DNA from: Lutibacter sp.
Lineage (GTDB): Bacteria > Bacteroidota > Bacteroidia > Flavobacteriales > Flavobacteriaceae
Length of the DNA: 36,669 nucleotides
NCBI GenBank assembly: GCA_030683995.1
Contig: JAUXPH010000019.1
Span: 1 to 36,669 of the forward strand
Reading direction: 5' to 3'
Position 1 is the first letter of the stretch. Every line of letters begins with the position of its first letter. Shown here piece by piece: positions 17,062-25,478 of this stretch. The position numbers and the translations under genes are program-made. The notes beneath the pieces are model-generated. The model did not search any database. It had not been told where the DNA came from and saw only the letters and a list, made by a program, of their open reading frames with translations.

Positions 17062-17631
17062 CTAATTTTGAAATATGGCTTCTTGCACTTTATAAGGAAC
17101 AATATTGTTCATTCCCATAGTGATGGCTTCCACATTTAAAGGAATTAAATTATGGTAGCGTTCAGAGATTGATTTTTTCAAACCTTCAATCACGTTTTCT
17201 AATTTTACAACGGGTTTTACTTTTAAATAACCGCCTAAAATAATCATATTAAAAATTTTCTTATTTCCCATTTCTGAAGACAATTTGGTGCCTTCAATCT
17301 GGAAAATGTTGATATCGGTTCTCGTTGGATGTGTGGTAATTCCGTTTGGATCGTAAATTAAAACGCCTCCCGGTTTTACGGATTCCTCAAATTTATCCAT
17401 CGATTGCTGGTTTAAAATAATGGCGGTGTCCACAATTTTTAAGTAGGGCGAACTAATTCTTTCATCACTTAAAATTACAGTAACGTTGGCAGTTCCGCCG
17501 CGCATTTCTGGTCCGTAAGAAGGCATCCAGCTCACTTCCTGATTTTGCATAATACCAGAATATGCCAAAATTTTCCCCATTGATAGCACTCCTTGTCCGC
17601 CAAAACCTGCGATAATAATTTCTTCTGTCAT
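17062..17631 (-). CDS. korC: 2-oxoacid:ferredoxin oxidoreductase, gamma subunit
   Basis: A 189-residue gamma-subunit protein (POR_N-type gamma domain). The N-terminal IIIAGFGGQGVLSMGKILAY and WMPSYGPEMRGGTANVTVILS are diagnostic. It is the docking subunit for CoA in 2-oxoglutarate or 2-oxoisovalerate:ferredoxin oxidoreductases, which oxidise a 2-oxoacid to acyl-CoA and CO2 while reducing ferredoxin. It starts four bases after the beta subunit and is the last gene of the four-gene operon. Whether the complex uses 2-oxoglutarate (Kor) or branched-chain 2-oxoacids (Vor) cannot be decided here. Confidence 0.88.
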   Translation of the reverse strand: MTEEIIIAGFGGQGVLSMGKILAYSGIMQNQEVSWMPSYGPEMRGGTANVTVILSDERISSPYLKIVDTAIILNQQSMDKFEESVKPGGVLIYDPNGITTHPTRTDINIFQIEGTKLSSEMGNKKIFNMIILGGYLKVKPVVKLENVIEGLKKSISERYHNLIPLNVEAITMGMNNIVPYKVQEAIFQN

Positions 17632-17635
17632 TGTT

Positions 17636-18412
17636 TTATTTTTTTAAGATCCCGTCAACTTTTATATCACCAAGCGGAAAGTATGGAAACATATTTTCTT
17701 CCATCCAAATATTTGACTCATTTGGTCCCATTTTCCAACCTGAGTTGCAGTTTGATACGATTTCAATAAATGAAAGCCCTTTTCCCAAACGGGTGTTTTC
17801 AAATGCTTTTTGAATCGCTTTTTTGGCTTTTCGCGCGTGTTTGTGCGTATGAACGGCATGACGCGTTACGTAATAAACACCGGGAAGATTGGCAATTAAC
17901 TCTGTTATTTTCAATGGTGAACCCATCGTTTCAATGTCTCTTCCGTAAGGTGAGGTGGAAGATTTCATTCCTGCCAAAGTTGTTGGCGCCATTTGTCCTC
18001 CGGTCATTCCGTAAATACCATTATTCACAAAAATGATCACAATATTTTCGCCTCTGTTGCAAGCGTGAATGGTTTCTGCAGTTCCAATGGCAGCCAAATC
18101 GCCGTCACCTTGGTAGGTGAACACATATTTTTCAGGCCAAAGTCGTGAAATTGCTGTTGCCACTGCCGGTGCGCGTCCGTGGGCGGCTTGTGTCATATCG
18201 ATATTCATAAAATCATAAGCCAATACAGAGCAGCCAACCGGTGCAACACCGATAACATCTTCTGAAATGCCCATTTCATCAATGACTTCCATGGTTAAAT
18301 TGTGCGCAGTGCCGTGACCACAACCCGGACAGTAAGACAGGGCGGTGTTTGTCATTAATTTTGTTTTACAGAATACTTGATTCTCTGGTCTTATGATGTC
18401 TGATACTTCCAT
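17636..18412 (-). CDS. korB: 2-oxoacid:ferredoxin oxidoreductase, beta (thiamine diphosphate) subunit
   Basis: A 258-residue TPP-binding subunit. YCPGCGHGTAHNL near residue 28 and the downstream APVGCSVLAY are cluster or structural cysteines of this subunit class. TYQGDGDLAAIGTAETIHA followed by FVNNGIYGMTGGQMAPTT is the TPP/Mg motif (GDG...NN). It carries out decarboxylation of the 2-oxoacid. The start at 18412 lies 47 bases inside the alpha-subunit gene; the N-terminal MEVSDIIRPENQVF is conserved in related proteins, so I keep it despite the overlap. Confidence 0.92.
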   Translation of the reverse strand: MEVSDIIRPENQVFCKTKLMTNTALSYCPGCGHGTAHNLTMEVIDEMGISEDVIGVAPVGCSVLAYDFMNIDMTQAAHGRAPAVATAISRLWPEKYVFTYQGDGDLAAIGTAETIHACNRGENIVIIFVNNGIYGMTGGQMAPTTLAGMKSSTSPYGRDIETMGSPLKITELIANLPGVYYVTRHAVHTHKHARKAKKAIQKAFENTRLGKGLSFIEIVSNCNSGWKMGPNESNIWMEENMFPYFPLGDIKVDGILKK

Positions 18413-19490
18413 TTTTAATTATTTTTTGTTCTAAAGCTTCTAAAATTTCTTCCGGCGTGTGGATAATTCCTCCGGTTCTTCCAAAATGTTCAACGGGTAC
18501 TTTAAATTCAACTGAAAGTCGAACATCTTCTACCATTTGACCTGCATTTAATTCAACGCTTAAAATTCCTTTAACCTGGTCGGCCAATTCGAAAAGCGCT
18601 TTTTTTGGATAAGGGAATAAAGTGATTGGTCTTAATAAACCCACTTTTATTCCTTTTGCTCTTCCCAACTCAACGGCTTTTTGTGAAATTCGTGCACTTG
18701 AACCGTAAGCAACAATTAAATATTCAGCATCATCGCAGTTTATTTTTTCAAAACGCAAGTCCTCTTTTTCCATTTGTTCGTATTTTTTCATCAACCTGCG
18801 AACCCTGGCTTCCATTTTTTCCGATTGTAAATCGAGCGACGTAATAATATTGCGTTCTCTTCCTTTTTTGCCTGTAACTGCCCAATCGCCGCTTTTTTCA
18901 ATCAATTCTTCGTTGGTCCATCTTGGTTTTTGTGGTTTTAGAACCACTTTTTCCATCATTTGTCCAATCAATCCATCAGAAAGAATTAAAACGGGAGCGC
19001 GATATTTAAAGGCGATATCAAAAGCGTCTTCCACAAAATCGGCCATTTCCTGAACGGATGCCGGCGCTAAAACATACAATTTATAATCTCCGTGTCCGCC
19101 ACCTTTTACCGATTGAAAATAATCGGCTTGTGAAGGTTGTATGGTTCCCAATCCCGGTCCGCCACGAACAACATTTACAATGACAGCAGGTAATTCTGCA
19201 CCTGCCAAATAAGAAATTCCTTCCAGTTTTAAAGAAATTCCCGGACTTGATGAAGAGGTCATCGCTTTTTTACCGGTGCTTGCGGCGCCATAAACCATAT
19301 TAATGGCCGCTATTTCACTTTCGGCCTGTAAAACAACCATTCCTGTCCTTAATTCAGGACGTTCGGCCATTAAATATTCAATAATTTCTGTTTGTGGTGT
19401 GATAGGGTAACCAAAATAACCATCAACTCCAGCCCTAATTGCAGCTTCGGCCAATGCTTCGTTACCTTTCATTAATTTTAATTCTGACAT
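18366..19490 (-). CDS. korA: 2-oxoacid:ferredoxin oxidoreductase, alpha subunit
   Basis: A 374-residue alpha subunit without a fused gamma domain. The N-terminal domain has GNEALAEAAIRAGVDGYFGYPITPQTEIIEYL, then SSSSPGISLKLEGISYL and VVRGGPGLGTIQPSQADYF. A C-terminal domain with YGSSARISQKAVELG and LRPITLFPYPKKAL matches domain II. It pairs with KorB to form the active heterodimer. The ATG at 19490 was chosen over a TTG nine bases upstream because MSELKLMKGNEA is the usual N-terminus. It begins 21 bases after the ferredoxin-like subunit. Confidence 0.93.
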   Translation of the reverse strand: MSELKLMKGNEALAEAAIRAGVDGYFGYPITPQTEIIEYLMAERPELRTGMVVLQAESEIAAINMVYGAASTGKKAMTSSSSPGISLKLEGISYLAGAELPAVIVNVVRGGPGLGTIQPSQADYFQSVKGGGHGDYKLYVLAPASVQEMADFVEDAFDIAFKYRAPVLILSDGLIGQMMEKVVLKPQKPRWTNEELIEKSGDWAVTGKKGRERNIITSLDLQSEKMEARVRRLMKKYEQMEKEDLRFEKINCDDAEYLIVAYGSSARISQKAVELGRAKGIKVGLLRPITLFPYPKKALFELADQVKGILSVELNAGQMVEDVRLSVEFKVPVEHFGRTGGIIHTPEEILEALEQKIIKNGSIRHHKTRESSIL

Positions 19491-19511
19491 TCTGTGCAAT
19501 GTTTTTAAATG

Positions 19512-19739
19512 TTATGAAACTTTTACTCTATAAACGGAGATTGCTCTGTCTGGGCAAACCACGCCGCAATTTGTGCAGCCTGTGCAAGCTTCAGGGTTTT
19601 TCATGTAAGCATAGTGATAACCTTTTCTGTTTACGTCGGTTGACATGCCAATCACGTCTTCCAGACAAACAGGAATACAAACCTCACAGCCTTTGCAGGT
19701 TTGTGTATCAACAACGATAGCTCCTTTTACTTTTGCCAT
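19512..19739 (-). CDS. korD: 2-oxoacid:ferredoxin oxidoreductase, delta (2[4Fe-4S] ferredoxin) subunit
   Basis: A 75-residue bacterial-type ferredoxin with two complete [4Fe-4S] motifs: CKGCEVCIPVC (about residues 15-25) and CTGCTNCGVVCP (about 52-63). It relays electrons from the TPP site to an external ferredoxin. It is the first gene of the delta-alpha-beta-gamma operon, a common order in Bacteroidota. A -7 promoter element lies about 47 bases upstream. Confidence 0.93.
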   Translation of the reverse strand: MAKVKGAIVVDTQTCKGCEVCIPVCLEDVIGMSTDVNRKGYHYAYMKNPEACTGCTNCGVVCPDRAISVYRVKVS

Positions 19740-19785
19740 ATCAATAAATTTATATATGAATATTGTAGTGTAATTTTATTATTCT

Positions 19786-19793
19786 CAAAGATA
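19786..19793 (-). promoter_or_regulatory. -7 promoter element for the korDABC operon
   Basis: TATCTTTG on the minus strand matches TAnnTTTG and gives a leader of about 40 bases before korD. It lies between the terminator of the upstream E1 gene (19881-19906) and korD, so the operon is transcribed separately. No -33 TTTG was seen. Confidence 0.5.
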
Positions 19794-19880
19794 TGGGTTA
19801 AATATTGTAAAAAGAATGATAAATATCAATACCTGACCGTTGTCATAATCATTTAGGAGATTTTAATTATCGTATGAATA

Positions 19881-19906
19881 AAAAAAACACCCGAATAGGT
19901 GTTTTT
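19881..19906 (-). terminator. Rho-independent terminator after the branched-chain E1 gene
   Basis: On the minus strand AAAAACACC (19906-19898) pairs with GGTGTTTTT (19891-19883), with a 6-base loop and further T to 19881. It lies 34 bases after the stop of the E1 gene. Confidence 0.85.
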
Positions 19907-19939
19907 ATTGAATATTTATAAAATGCAATTTGTGTTACA

Positions 19940-22390
19940 TTAATATAAAGGTTTGTATTTTGTTGGATTTACCTCATTCATAATGCTGTAAATGGCTTCA
20001 AAAATATCTTCTTCATTTGGTTTTGAAAAATAATCGCCGTCGGTTCCGTAAGCGGCTCTGTGCGCTTTTGCCGTTAAAGTGACCGGTTTGCTGTCTAAAT
20101 ATTCATAGGCATTTTGTTTTTCAAGAATTTCATTCAACAAATAGGCGGTAGCGCCTCCGGGAACATCTTCATCAATAATGATCAATCTGTTTGTTTTTTG
20201 GATGCTTTTCACCACATCGTGATTGATATCAAAAGGCAGCAGACTTTGAACATCAATCAATTCAATATCAATATCAACCTGTTTTAAACTATTTATCACA
20301 TCTTCCACCAATTTTAAGGTGGAACCATAAGAAACAACGGTAATGTCTTTCCCGGTTTTAATGGTTTCAACAACACCGATGGGCGTTTTAAATTCGCCTA
20401 AATTGTTGGGGAATTTTTCTTTAAGGCGGTAGCCGTTTAAATTCTCCACAATTAATGCCGGTTCGTCACATTCCAATAAAGTATTGTAAAATCCGGCCGC
20501 TTTTGTCATATTCCTTGGAACCAAAATATTCATACCCCGCAACAAATGCACAATAGCGCCCATCGGCGATCCGGAATGCCAGATTCCTTCCAAACGATGG
20601 CCACGGGTTCTCACAATTAAGGGTGCTTTTTGTTTGCCTACGGTTCTGTAATGCAGCGTAGCCAAATCATCGCTCAGTATTTGAATGGCGTACAATAAAT
20701 AATCCAGATATTGAATTTCGGCAATTGGACGCAAACCTCTCAGCGCCATTCCAATTCCTTGTCCGATAATCGTCGCTTCCCTAATTCCGGTATCGGCAAC
20801 ACGAAGTTTTCCATATTTTTCCTGAAGTCCCACCAATCCCTGATTCACATCGCCAATATTTCCGGCATCTTCCCCAAAAATAAACAAATTCTTGTATTTT
20901 GAAAACAGGATGTCAAAATTGTCTTTTATAATAATTCGTCCATCAACCAATTCGGCATTTGCATCATAGGTTGGCAAAACTTCTTTAACGTGACTTACTT
21001 TTTGATCACTTTGACTGTATAAGTAAGAGCTGTAGCTTGGTTGTTCTTTTTTTAAATAACTGAGAATCCAATGTTGAAGCTGTGTTTTTTCGGCAGATTT
21101 TTCCTCTCTAACGTATACAATGGCTTTTCTGGCAGCAACTAAAAGATCTTTTCTTGAAGTGTCCAAAACAGCGGCCAAATCGTTTTTTAATTTAATGATA
21201 AATGATTTGTTATGACTTTTATTTGCCAGATTTTCCAGCAATTGCATCACTTTGGTTTTTTCTTCTTTTACCGGATTTAAAAAAGCATTCCAGGCATCTC
21301 TTCTTGCTTGATTTACCTCTTTTTTTGCTTCTTTTTCAATAATGATCAATTCTTCTTCGGCATCAACAAATCGCAACACGTTATTGTTGCTGTCTTTCAA
21401 TTCGAATTCAATAATCCAGTCGCGCATTTTGGCCAAACAATCGTTTTGTTTTTCCCAAACCAAGCGTTCTTTGGATTTATAACGTTCGTGTGACCCGGAA
21501 GTTGAATGGCCTTGCGGTTGCGTTAATTCTTTTACATGAATCAAAACGGGTACATGTTCTTCTCGGGCAATTTTTGCCGCTTTGTTGTAAACGGAAATCA
21601 ATTGCGGATAATCCCAGCCTTTTACCACGAAAATTTCAAATCCTTCTGCAGTTTCATCTCGTTGAAATCCTTTTAAGATCTCTGAAATACTTTCTTTGGT
21701 TGTTTGATATTTTGCCGGAACAGAAATGCCGTAATCATCGTCCCAAACACTAATAATCATAGGAACCTGTAAAACTCCCGCGGCATTTATGGTTTCAAAA
21801 AATAAGCCTTCTGATGTGCTTGCGTTTCCAATAGTTCCCCAGGAAACTTCATTCCCGTTGTCAGAAAATTTTGGATTTATTAACTCAGGAATATTTCGAA
21901 ACATTTTTGAAGCCTTTGCAATACCCAGCATTCTTGGCATCTGGCCTGCGGTTGGAGAAATATCGCCAGTTGAATTGTATTGTTCTGTCAGGTTTTTAAA
22001 ATGGCCGTTTTCATCCAAACTATGGGTTGCAAAATGGCCACCCATTTGTCGGCCGCCCGACATTGGATCGGCATTAATATCGGCATGTGCATAAAGCCCT
22101 GCAAAAAATTGTTGCGGCGTTAATTCGCCAATGGCCATCATAAAAGTCTGGTCGCGGTAATAACCCGACCTGAAATCACCTTTCTTAAAGGCTTTGGCCA
22201 TAGCCAGTTGCGGCACTTCTTTACCATCGCCAAAAATGCCAAATTTTGCCTTTCCGGTCAATACTTCTCTACGGCCCAAGTAACTGCATTCTCTGCTTAT
22301 TACCGCAATTTGGTAATCGTGTAAGACTTCCTTTTTAAATTGATTGAATGACAATTGTTCTTGGTTGGTGGATGAAGATTTTACCTGCAT
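19940..22390 (-). CDS. 2-oxoisovalerate (branched-chain 2-oxoacid) dehydrogenase E1, fused alpha and beta
   Basis: An 816-residue fusion of both E1 subunits. Residues about 30-450 are the alpha half, with the TPP region GNASTSEG (about 189-196) to SVWDDDYGIS. Residues about 485-816 are the beta half, with FGEDAGNIGDVNQG, VADTGIREATIIGQGIG, HSGSPMGAIVHLL and IIDEDVPGGATAYLL. It decarboxylates branched-chain 2-oxoacids from Val, Leu and Ile and passes the acyl group to a lipoylated E2 encoded elsewhere. The fused form is typical of Bacteroidota. It has its own strong promoter and terminator and lies directly upstream of the ferredoxin-linked kor operon. Confidence 0.9.
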   Translation of the reverse strand: MQVKSSSTNQEQLSFNQFKKEVLHDYQIAVISRECSYLGRREVLTGKAKFGIFGDGKEVPQLAMAKAFKKGDFRSGYYRDQTFMMAIGELTPQQFFAGLYAHADINADPMSGGRQMGGHFATHSLDENGHFKNLTEQYNSTGDISPTAGQMPRMLGIAKASKMFRNIPELINPKFSDNGNEVSWGTIGNASTSEGLFFETINAAGVLQVPMIISVWDDDYGISVPAKYQTTKESISEILKGFQRDETAEGFEIFVVKGWDYPQLISVYNKAAKIAREEHVPVLIHVKELTQPQGHSTSGSHERYKSKERLVWEKQNDCLAKMRDWIIEFELKDSNNNVLRFVDAEEELIIIEKEAKKEVNQARRDAWNAFLNPVKEEKTKVMQLLENLANKSHNKSFIIKLKNDLAAVLDTSRKDLLVAARKAIVYVREEKSAEKTQLQHWILSYLKKEQPSYSSYLYSQSDQKVSHVKEVLPTYDANAELVDGRIIIKDNFDILFSKYKNLFIFGEDAGNIGDVNQGLVGLQEKYGKLRVADTGIREATIIGQGIGMALRGLRPIAEIQYLDYLLYAIQILSDDLATLHYRTVGKQKAPLIVRTRGHRLEGIWHSGSPMGAIVHLLRGMNILVPRNMTKAAGFYNTLLECDEPALIVENLNGYRLKEKFPNNLGEFKTPIGVVETIKTGKDITVVSYGSTLKLVEDVINSLKQVDIDIELIDVQSLLPFDINHDVVKSIQKTNRLIIIDEDVPGGATAYLLNEILEKQNAYEYLDSKPVTLTAKAHRAAYGTDGDYFSKPNEEDIFEAIYSIMNEVNPTKYKPLY

Positions 22391-22421
22391 ATTTTTGATT
22401 TTATTAGTAGGGGTAAAGTTA

Positions 22422-22453
22422 CAAATTTAAATGGTAATTAAAATTGGGGCAAA
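22422..22453 (-). promoter_or_regulatory. Strong Bacteroidota-type promoter for the E1 gene
   Basis: On the minus strand TTTG (22450-22453), a 20-base spacer and TAAATTTG (22422-22429) match the full consensus. Transcription would start about 25 bases before the ATG. An array of heptamer repeats begins 13 bases further upstream. Confidence 0.7.
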
Positions 22454-22466
22454 AATGGTGTAAAAT

Positions 22467-22529
22467 TTATATGTTATATGTTAAAAGTTATATGTTATAT
22501 GTTAAAAGTTAAAAGTTAAAAGTTAAAAG
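22467..22529. repeat. Perfectly phased heptamer array, nine units
   Basis: Nine consecutive 7-base units follow without a slip: TTATATG, TTATATG, TTAAAAG, TTATATG, TTATATG, then TTAAAAG four times. It lies just upstream of the E1 promoter. Further heptamers follow in the same intergenic region (TAAAACC twice and TGAAACT at 22575-22595). Confidence 0.9.
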
Positions 22530-22598
22530 TTAATCAATTAAAATTAATTACACAATATCAAAAAAATAGAAAATTAAAACCTAAAACCTGAAACTTGA

Positions 22599-22616
22599 TC
22601 CCGATAGCTATCGGGA
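22599..22616. repeat. 18-base perfect palindrome of a dispersed flavobacterial type
   Basis: TCCCGATAGCTATCGGGA reads the same on both strands. I recall this core as a frequently repeated intergenic element in Flavobacteriaceae genomes; its abundance in this genome cannot be checked here. No T-run follows on either strand, so it is not a standard terminator. Confidence 0.75.
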
Positions 22617-22630
22617 CTGAAACAAAAAAA

Positions 22631-22658
22631 CCATTAACGTATAACGTCTAACCAATAA
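22631..22658. repeat. Second heptamer array, minus-strand orientation
   Basis: Read on the minus strand there are four units in phase: TTATTGG, TTAGACG, TTATACG and TTAATGG. They begin two bases after the stop codon of the M1-like gene. They follow the same TTAnnnG pattern as the array at 22467-22529 but on the other strand, with the 18-base palindrome between. Confidence 0.8.
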
Positions 22659-22659
22659 C

Positions 22660-25470
22660 CTAGTAAAACCCTCTTTTGGCGAAATTGTATATTTTTTTTG
22701 GATTTATGACCAACACAAACCTAATTTTGTTGCTGTATCTTGGCTGGGTTAGTTCCCACCCCAAATTGGAATAAAACGGAAAATAAACTTCTAAAATATC
22801 GTGTATAAAGTTTAATCTTACGCCGCTTTCATAAGCAAAATAAACATTTTCACCTCTGTTTTTTACAAAACCGACATCATTATAAACTTCAAGCCAACGC
22901 CACAATCCAACGCTCGTATTTATGGTTGTTAACCATTGATTTGCATAGGCAACAGGAAGTTTCGATTTAAATCCGCCTTCATTGATAATAATTTGCTGAC
23001 TTAAAATTCCAGTAGTTTCCGATCTTCCTAAGTAATCGTATTGAAATAAATAATCCGTTGGCCTGTCCAAAGCAAAACTAAAGAAATCCGTTTCGGTTTT
23101 ATTGGACAAAAATGCGCCTGCAAAAACGCGGAAATCAAATTGCCTGTTGGTGTCAGTTAACAATCTATATTGCCCCGTTCCAGAAACTTTACTGAATTTA
23201 TCAGCAACCTGAAATCCCCCCGAAAATCTAAGATCTTCTATAATATTTGGCTTTGAATATCCGTAACTAATATTAAATACATTGTATTTGTTGGTTTCAA
23301 TATGTTGCGTTTGCGTTGGTGACTTTTCCCTGTCTACCATCACAAAGGAAGTTAACAATGCGCTATTACTTACGTCTCTAAAACTTTTTCTTTTTAATTC
23401 AAGCAGCGCAAACGGCGTAAAAGTGCTGTAAGTTAGGTCTTTTGCATATTGAAAACTGCTTCCCGATATTCCTGTTAATAATCTGTTGACTTTTTTATCT
23501 TCAGGCAAGTATTCATAAAGCAGGGAAAAAGATCCTGAAAAGGCATTGCTTTTAGTTCCGTAAGATGGAATCAGTTTGTACTGAAAACTCTTGTTTAACA
23601 ATGTCTTGTTTGAGATGGCCATGCCTAAAACCACGCCGTCATAAAAATTGTATCGTGCTTCCGGCGTATAAAAAATTTGGTTGTAATAAGGGTTTTCTAT
23701 GTCTTTCATAAATTTTAACTGCACAGGCCGGTTAAATAATTTTTTATCAATATTTTTCCAATTGTTTCTTAAATTATATTCGGGCAAATAGAATTCGTGA
23801 TTTAATGAAAGTCGATCAAAACCGTTGGTTGGAATGGTAATTTTCGCAAGGGAATCTATGCCAACCAGCCATTCTTTATAAACGATTTCTTTGTTGTGAA
23901 TGCCATATAATTGAATGGGCGCAGTAAAATTACGTTTATTTAAAATACTGACTTCAAGCGAATCATTTTTCCTTTCAATTTTTTTGATGGTGTAATCAAC
24001 TTTTTTGCTGGTGTTTAAATAATTTGTTTTAAACCAGGCAATATCTTTGGGTGTATCAATTAAATTCAAAAATAAATCGCTTTGGGTATTTTGTCCGGAG
24101 TATTTCTCTGAAAAACTTTTTATGGCATCTGATATTGTGGCTTCGCCTAAATAATTTTCCAGATATCGAATTCCCAATCCGGCTTTGTATTTGTTAACAA
24201 TTTTTCTGTTGAAATTAGACAGGGAATCGGCAGGCGTTGTTAATGCCTGATCTAAATTTTTTCTAGCCGCAAATTGGTATAAAAACGGATATTTATCATT
24301 AAAATCGATTTTGGCCAAATTAAAGGTTTTAACACCCCAAATTTTTGAAATATCGCCAATTGCTTTTACTTCAGGATAATATTTTTCGACATATTTAATC
24401 ATTAAATAGATTTGTAATCCATCTGCAAGCCAGGCATCTTCTCTTTGGTTAAACAAAAAAACTTGGTCTATATATTTTCTGCTTAAAATTTTAAATAGCT
24501 GAATGTCAAATTCAAAAGTGTCATTAAACGGCTTTAAAAAAGTGGGCAATTGGTTAAATCCATAAACTGGGTTTTTTTCATAATCAATTTTATTGATGAA
24601 AAGTTTTTCGTGTGGATAATCGCCTAAATAAGATGCAATAAAAGAAAGTTCCCTGTTGATGATCTCTGTTTTGATTGCAGAATGCAGTTTTTTCGAATCT
24701 ATGTTGGTGATTAATGAAACGGGTTTGGAATTATAGGTAACAAAATCATTTTCCTTGGTAATGTTTAATGCGATATCCTGTCTATTATTCCCAGTCAGTT
24801 TATAACTGTTAAAATTGGGCAGTGAATCAACAGAAACTGTTAAATCACTGTTTAACACATAATCTTTTGGTAATTTAATGTTTATCAGATAATTAGTATA
24901 ATCGACATACAAATCATCCATGTCCAAATTATTTTGAAGATGCCATTTTCCGTCGAAAACAGCCGGAATTAAATACCAATACCGTAAATTATAGCCAGTT
25001 TTATTTACGCCATAATTTGTAAACTTATCATTTGGAATTTTTAAGGTGTACGTTGCAACTATTTTTATGGATTCTTTCGGTTTTAAAGATTGCTTTAAAT
25101 TGATTTTTAAGATATCCGGATTTTGCTCGGTAATTTCCCAAGTAACAAGATCGTAATTCACCGAAAAACTATTTATTTTGGAGCTTCCTCTGTGTTTTTC
25201 ATTGGCAAAGTGAAAGGTTTTTGAATAATTTTCAATAAAACGGTTGGCCAGTGGTGTGTTTTTATCCTTATAGGCATTTGCCCAGTTATGAAAATATACA
25301 ACGCTTAAAATACTGTCGGATTTGTTGAAAAAATTGATTTCCTGCTGTATTTTAAGTTCATTTGTTTGCGTATTTAAAACAGCAAGAATGGTGGTGTTGT
25401 TTGTTTGGGAATTCATATAATTCCAACAAAGAATACCGGCTAAAAGCGTTAAAAATAGCTGTTTTTTCAA
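22660..25470 (-). CDS. Secreted M1-peptidase-like protein lacking the zinc motif, fused to a beta-barrel-like domain
   Basis: A 936-residue protein with a signal peptide (residues 1-21, ending YMNSQ). The N-terminal half resembles gluzincin (M1) aminopeptidases: a beta-sandwich region with FHNWANAYKDKNTPLANRF, then a helical part with EDAWLADGLQIYLMIKYVEKYYPE, which matches the third-ligand helix. No HExxH occurs anywhere; the matching position reads SRKYIDQVF. The C-terminal half (about 600-936) is rich in alternating strands and aromatic residues, ends in Tyr, and contains segments like GVRLNFIHDILEVYFPFYSNLG, typical of outer-membrane barrels of the surface-antigen type. The function is unknown. 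It starts eight bases after the LOG gene. Confidence 0.75.
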   Translation of the reverse strand: MKKQLFLTLLAGILCWNYMNSQTNNTTILAVLNTQTNELKIQQEINFFNKSDSILSVVYFHNWANAYKDKNTPLANRFIENYSKTFHFANEKHRGSSKINSFSVNYDLVTWEITEQNPDILKINLKQSLKPKESIKIVATYTLKIPNDKFTNYGVNKTGYNLRYWYLIPAVFDGKWHLQNNLDMDDLYVDYTNYLINIKLPKDYVLNSDLTVSVDSLPNFNSYKLTGNNRQDIALNITKENDFVTYNSKPVSLITNIDSKKLHSAIKTEIINRELSFIASYLGDYPHEKLFINKIDYEKNPVYGFNQLPTFLKPFNDTFEFDIQLFKILSRKYIDQVFLFNQREDAWLADGLQIYLMIKYVEKYYPEVKAIGDISKIWGVKTFNLAKIDFNDKYPFLYQFAARKNLDQALTTPADSLSNFNRKIVNKYKAGLGIRYLENYLGEATISDAIKSFSEKYSGQNTQSDLFLNLIDTPKDIAWFKTNYLNTSKKVDYTIKKIERKNDSLEVSILNKRNFTAPIQLYGIHNKEIVYKEWLVGIDSLAKITIPTNGFDRLSLNHEFYLPEYNLRNNWKNIDKKLFNRPVQLKFMKDIENPYYNQIFYTPEARYNFYDGVVLGMAISNKTLLNKSFQYKLIPSYGTKSNAFSGSFSLLYEYLPEDKKVNRLLTGISGSSFQYAKDLTYSTFTPFALLELKRKSFRDVSNSALLTSFVMVDREKSPTQTQHIETNKYNVFNISYGYSKPNIIEDLRFSGGFQVADKFSKVSGTGQYRLLTDTNRQFDFRVFAGAFLSNKTETDFFSFALDRPTDYLFQYDYLGRSETTGILSQQIIINEGGFKSKLPVAYANQWLTTINTSVGLWRWLEVYNDVGFVKNRGENVYFAYESGVRLNFIHDILEVYFPFYSNLGWELTQPRYSNKIRFVLVINPKKIYNFAKRGFY

Positions 25471-25478
25471 GGGTTTGC

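Noticed and set aside
22467-22658. CRISPR array
   Set aside because: The units are 7 bases with no spacers between, and no cas genes are present.
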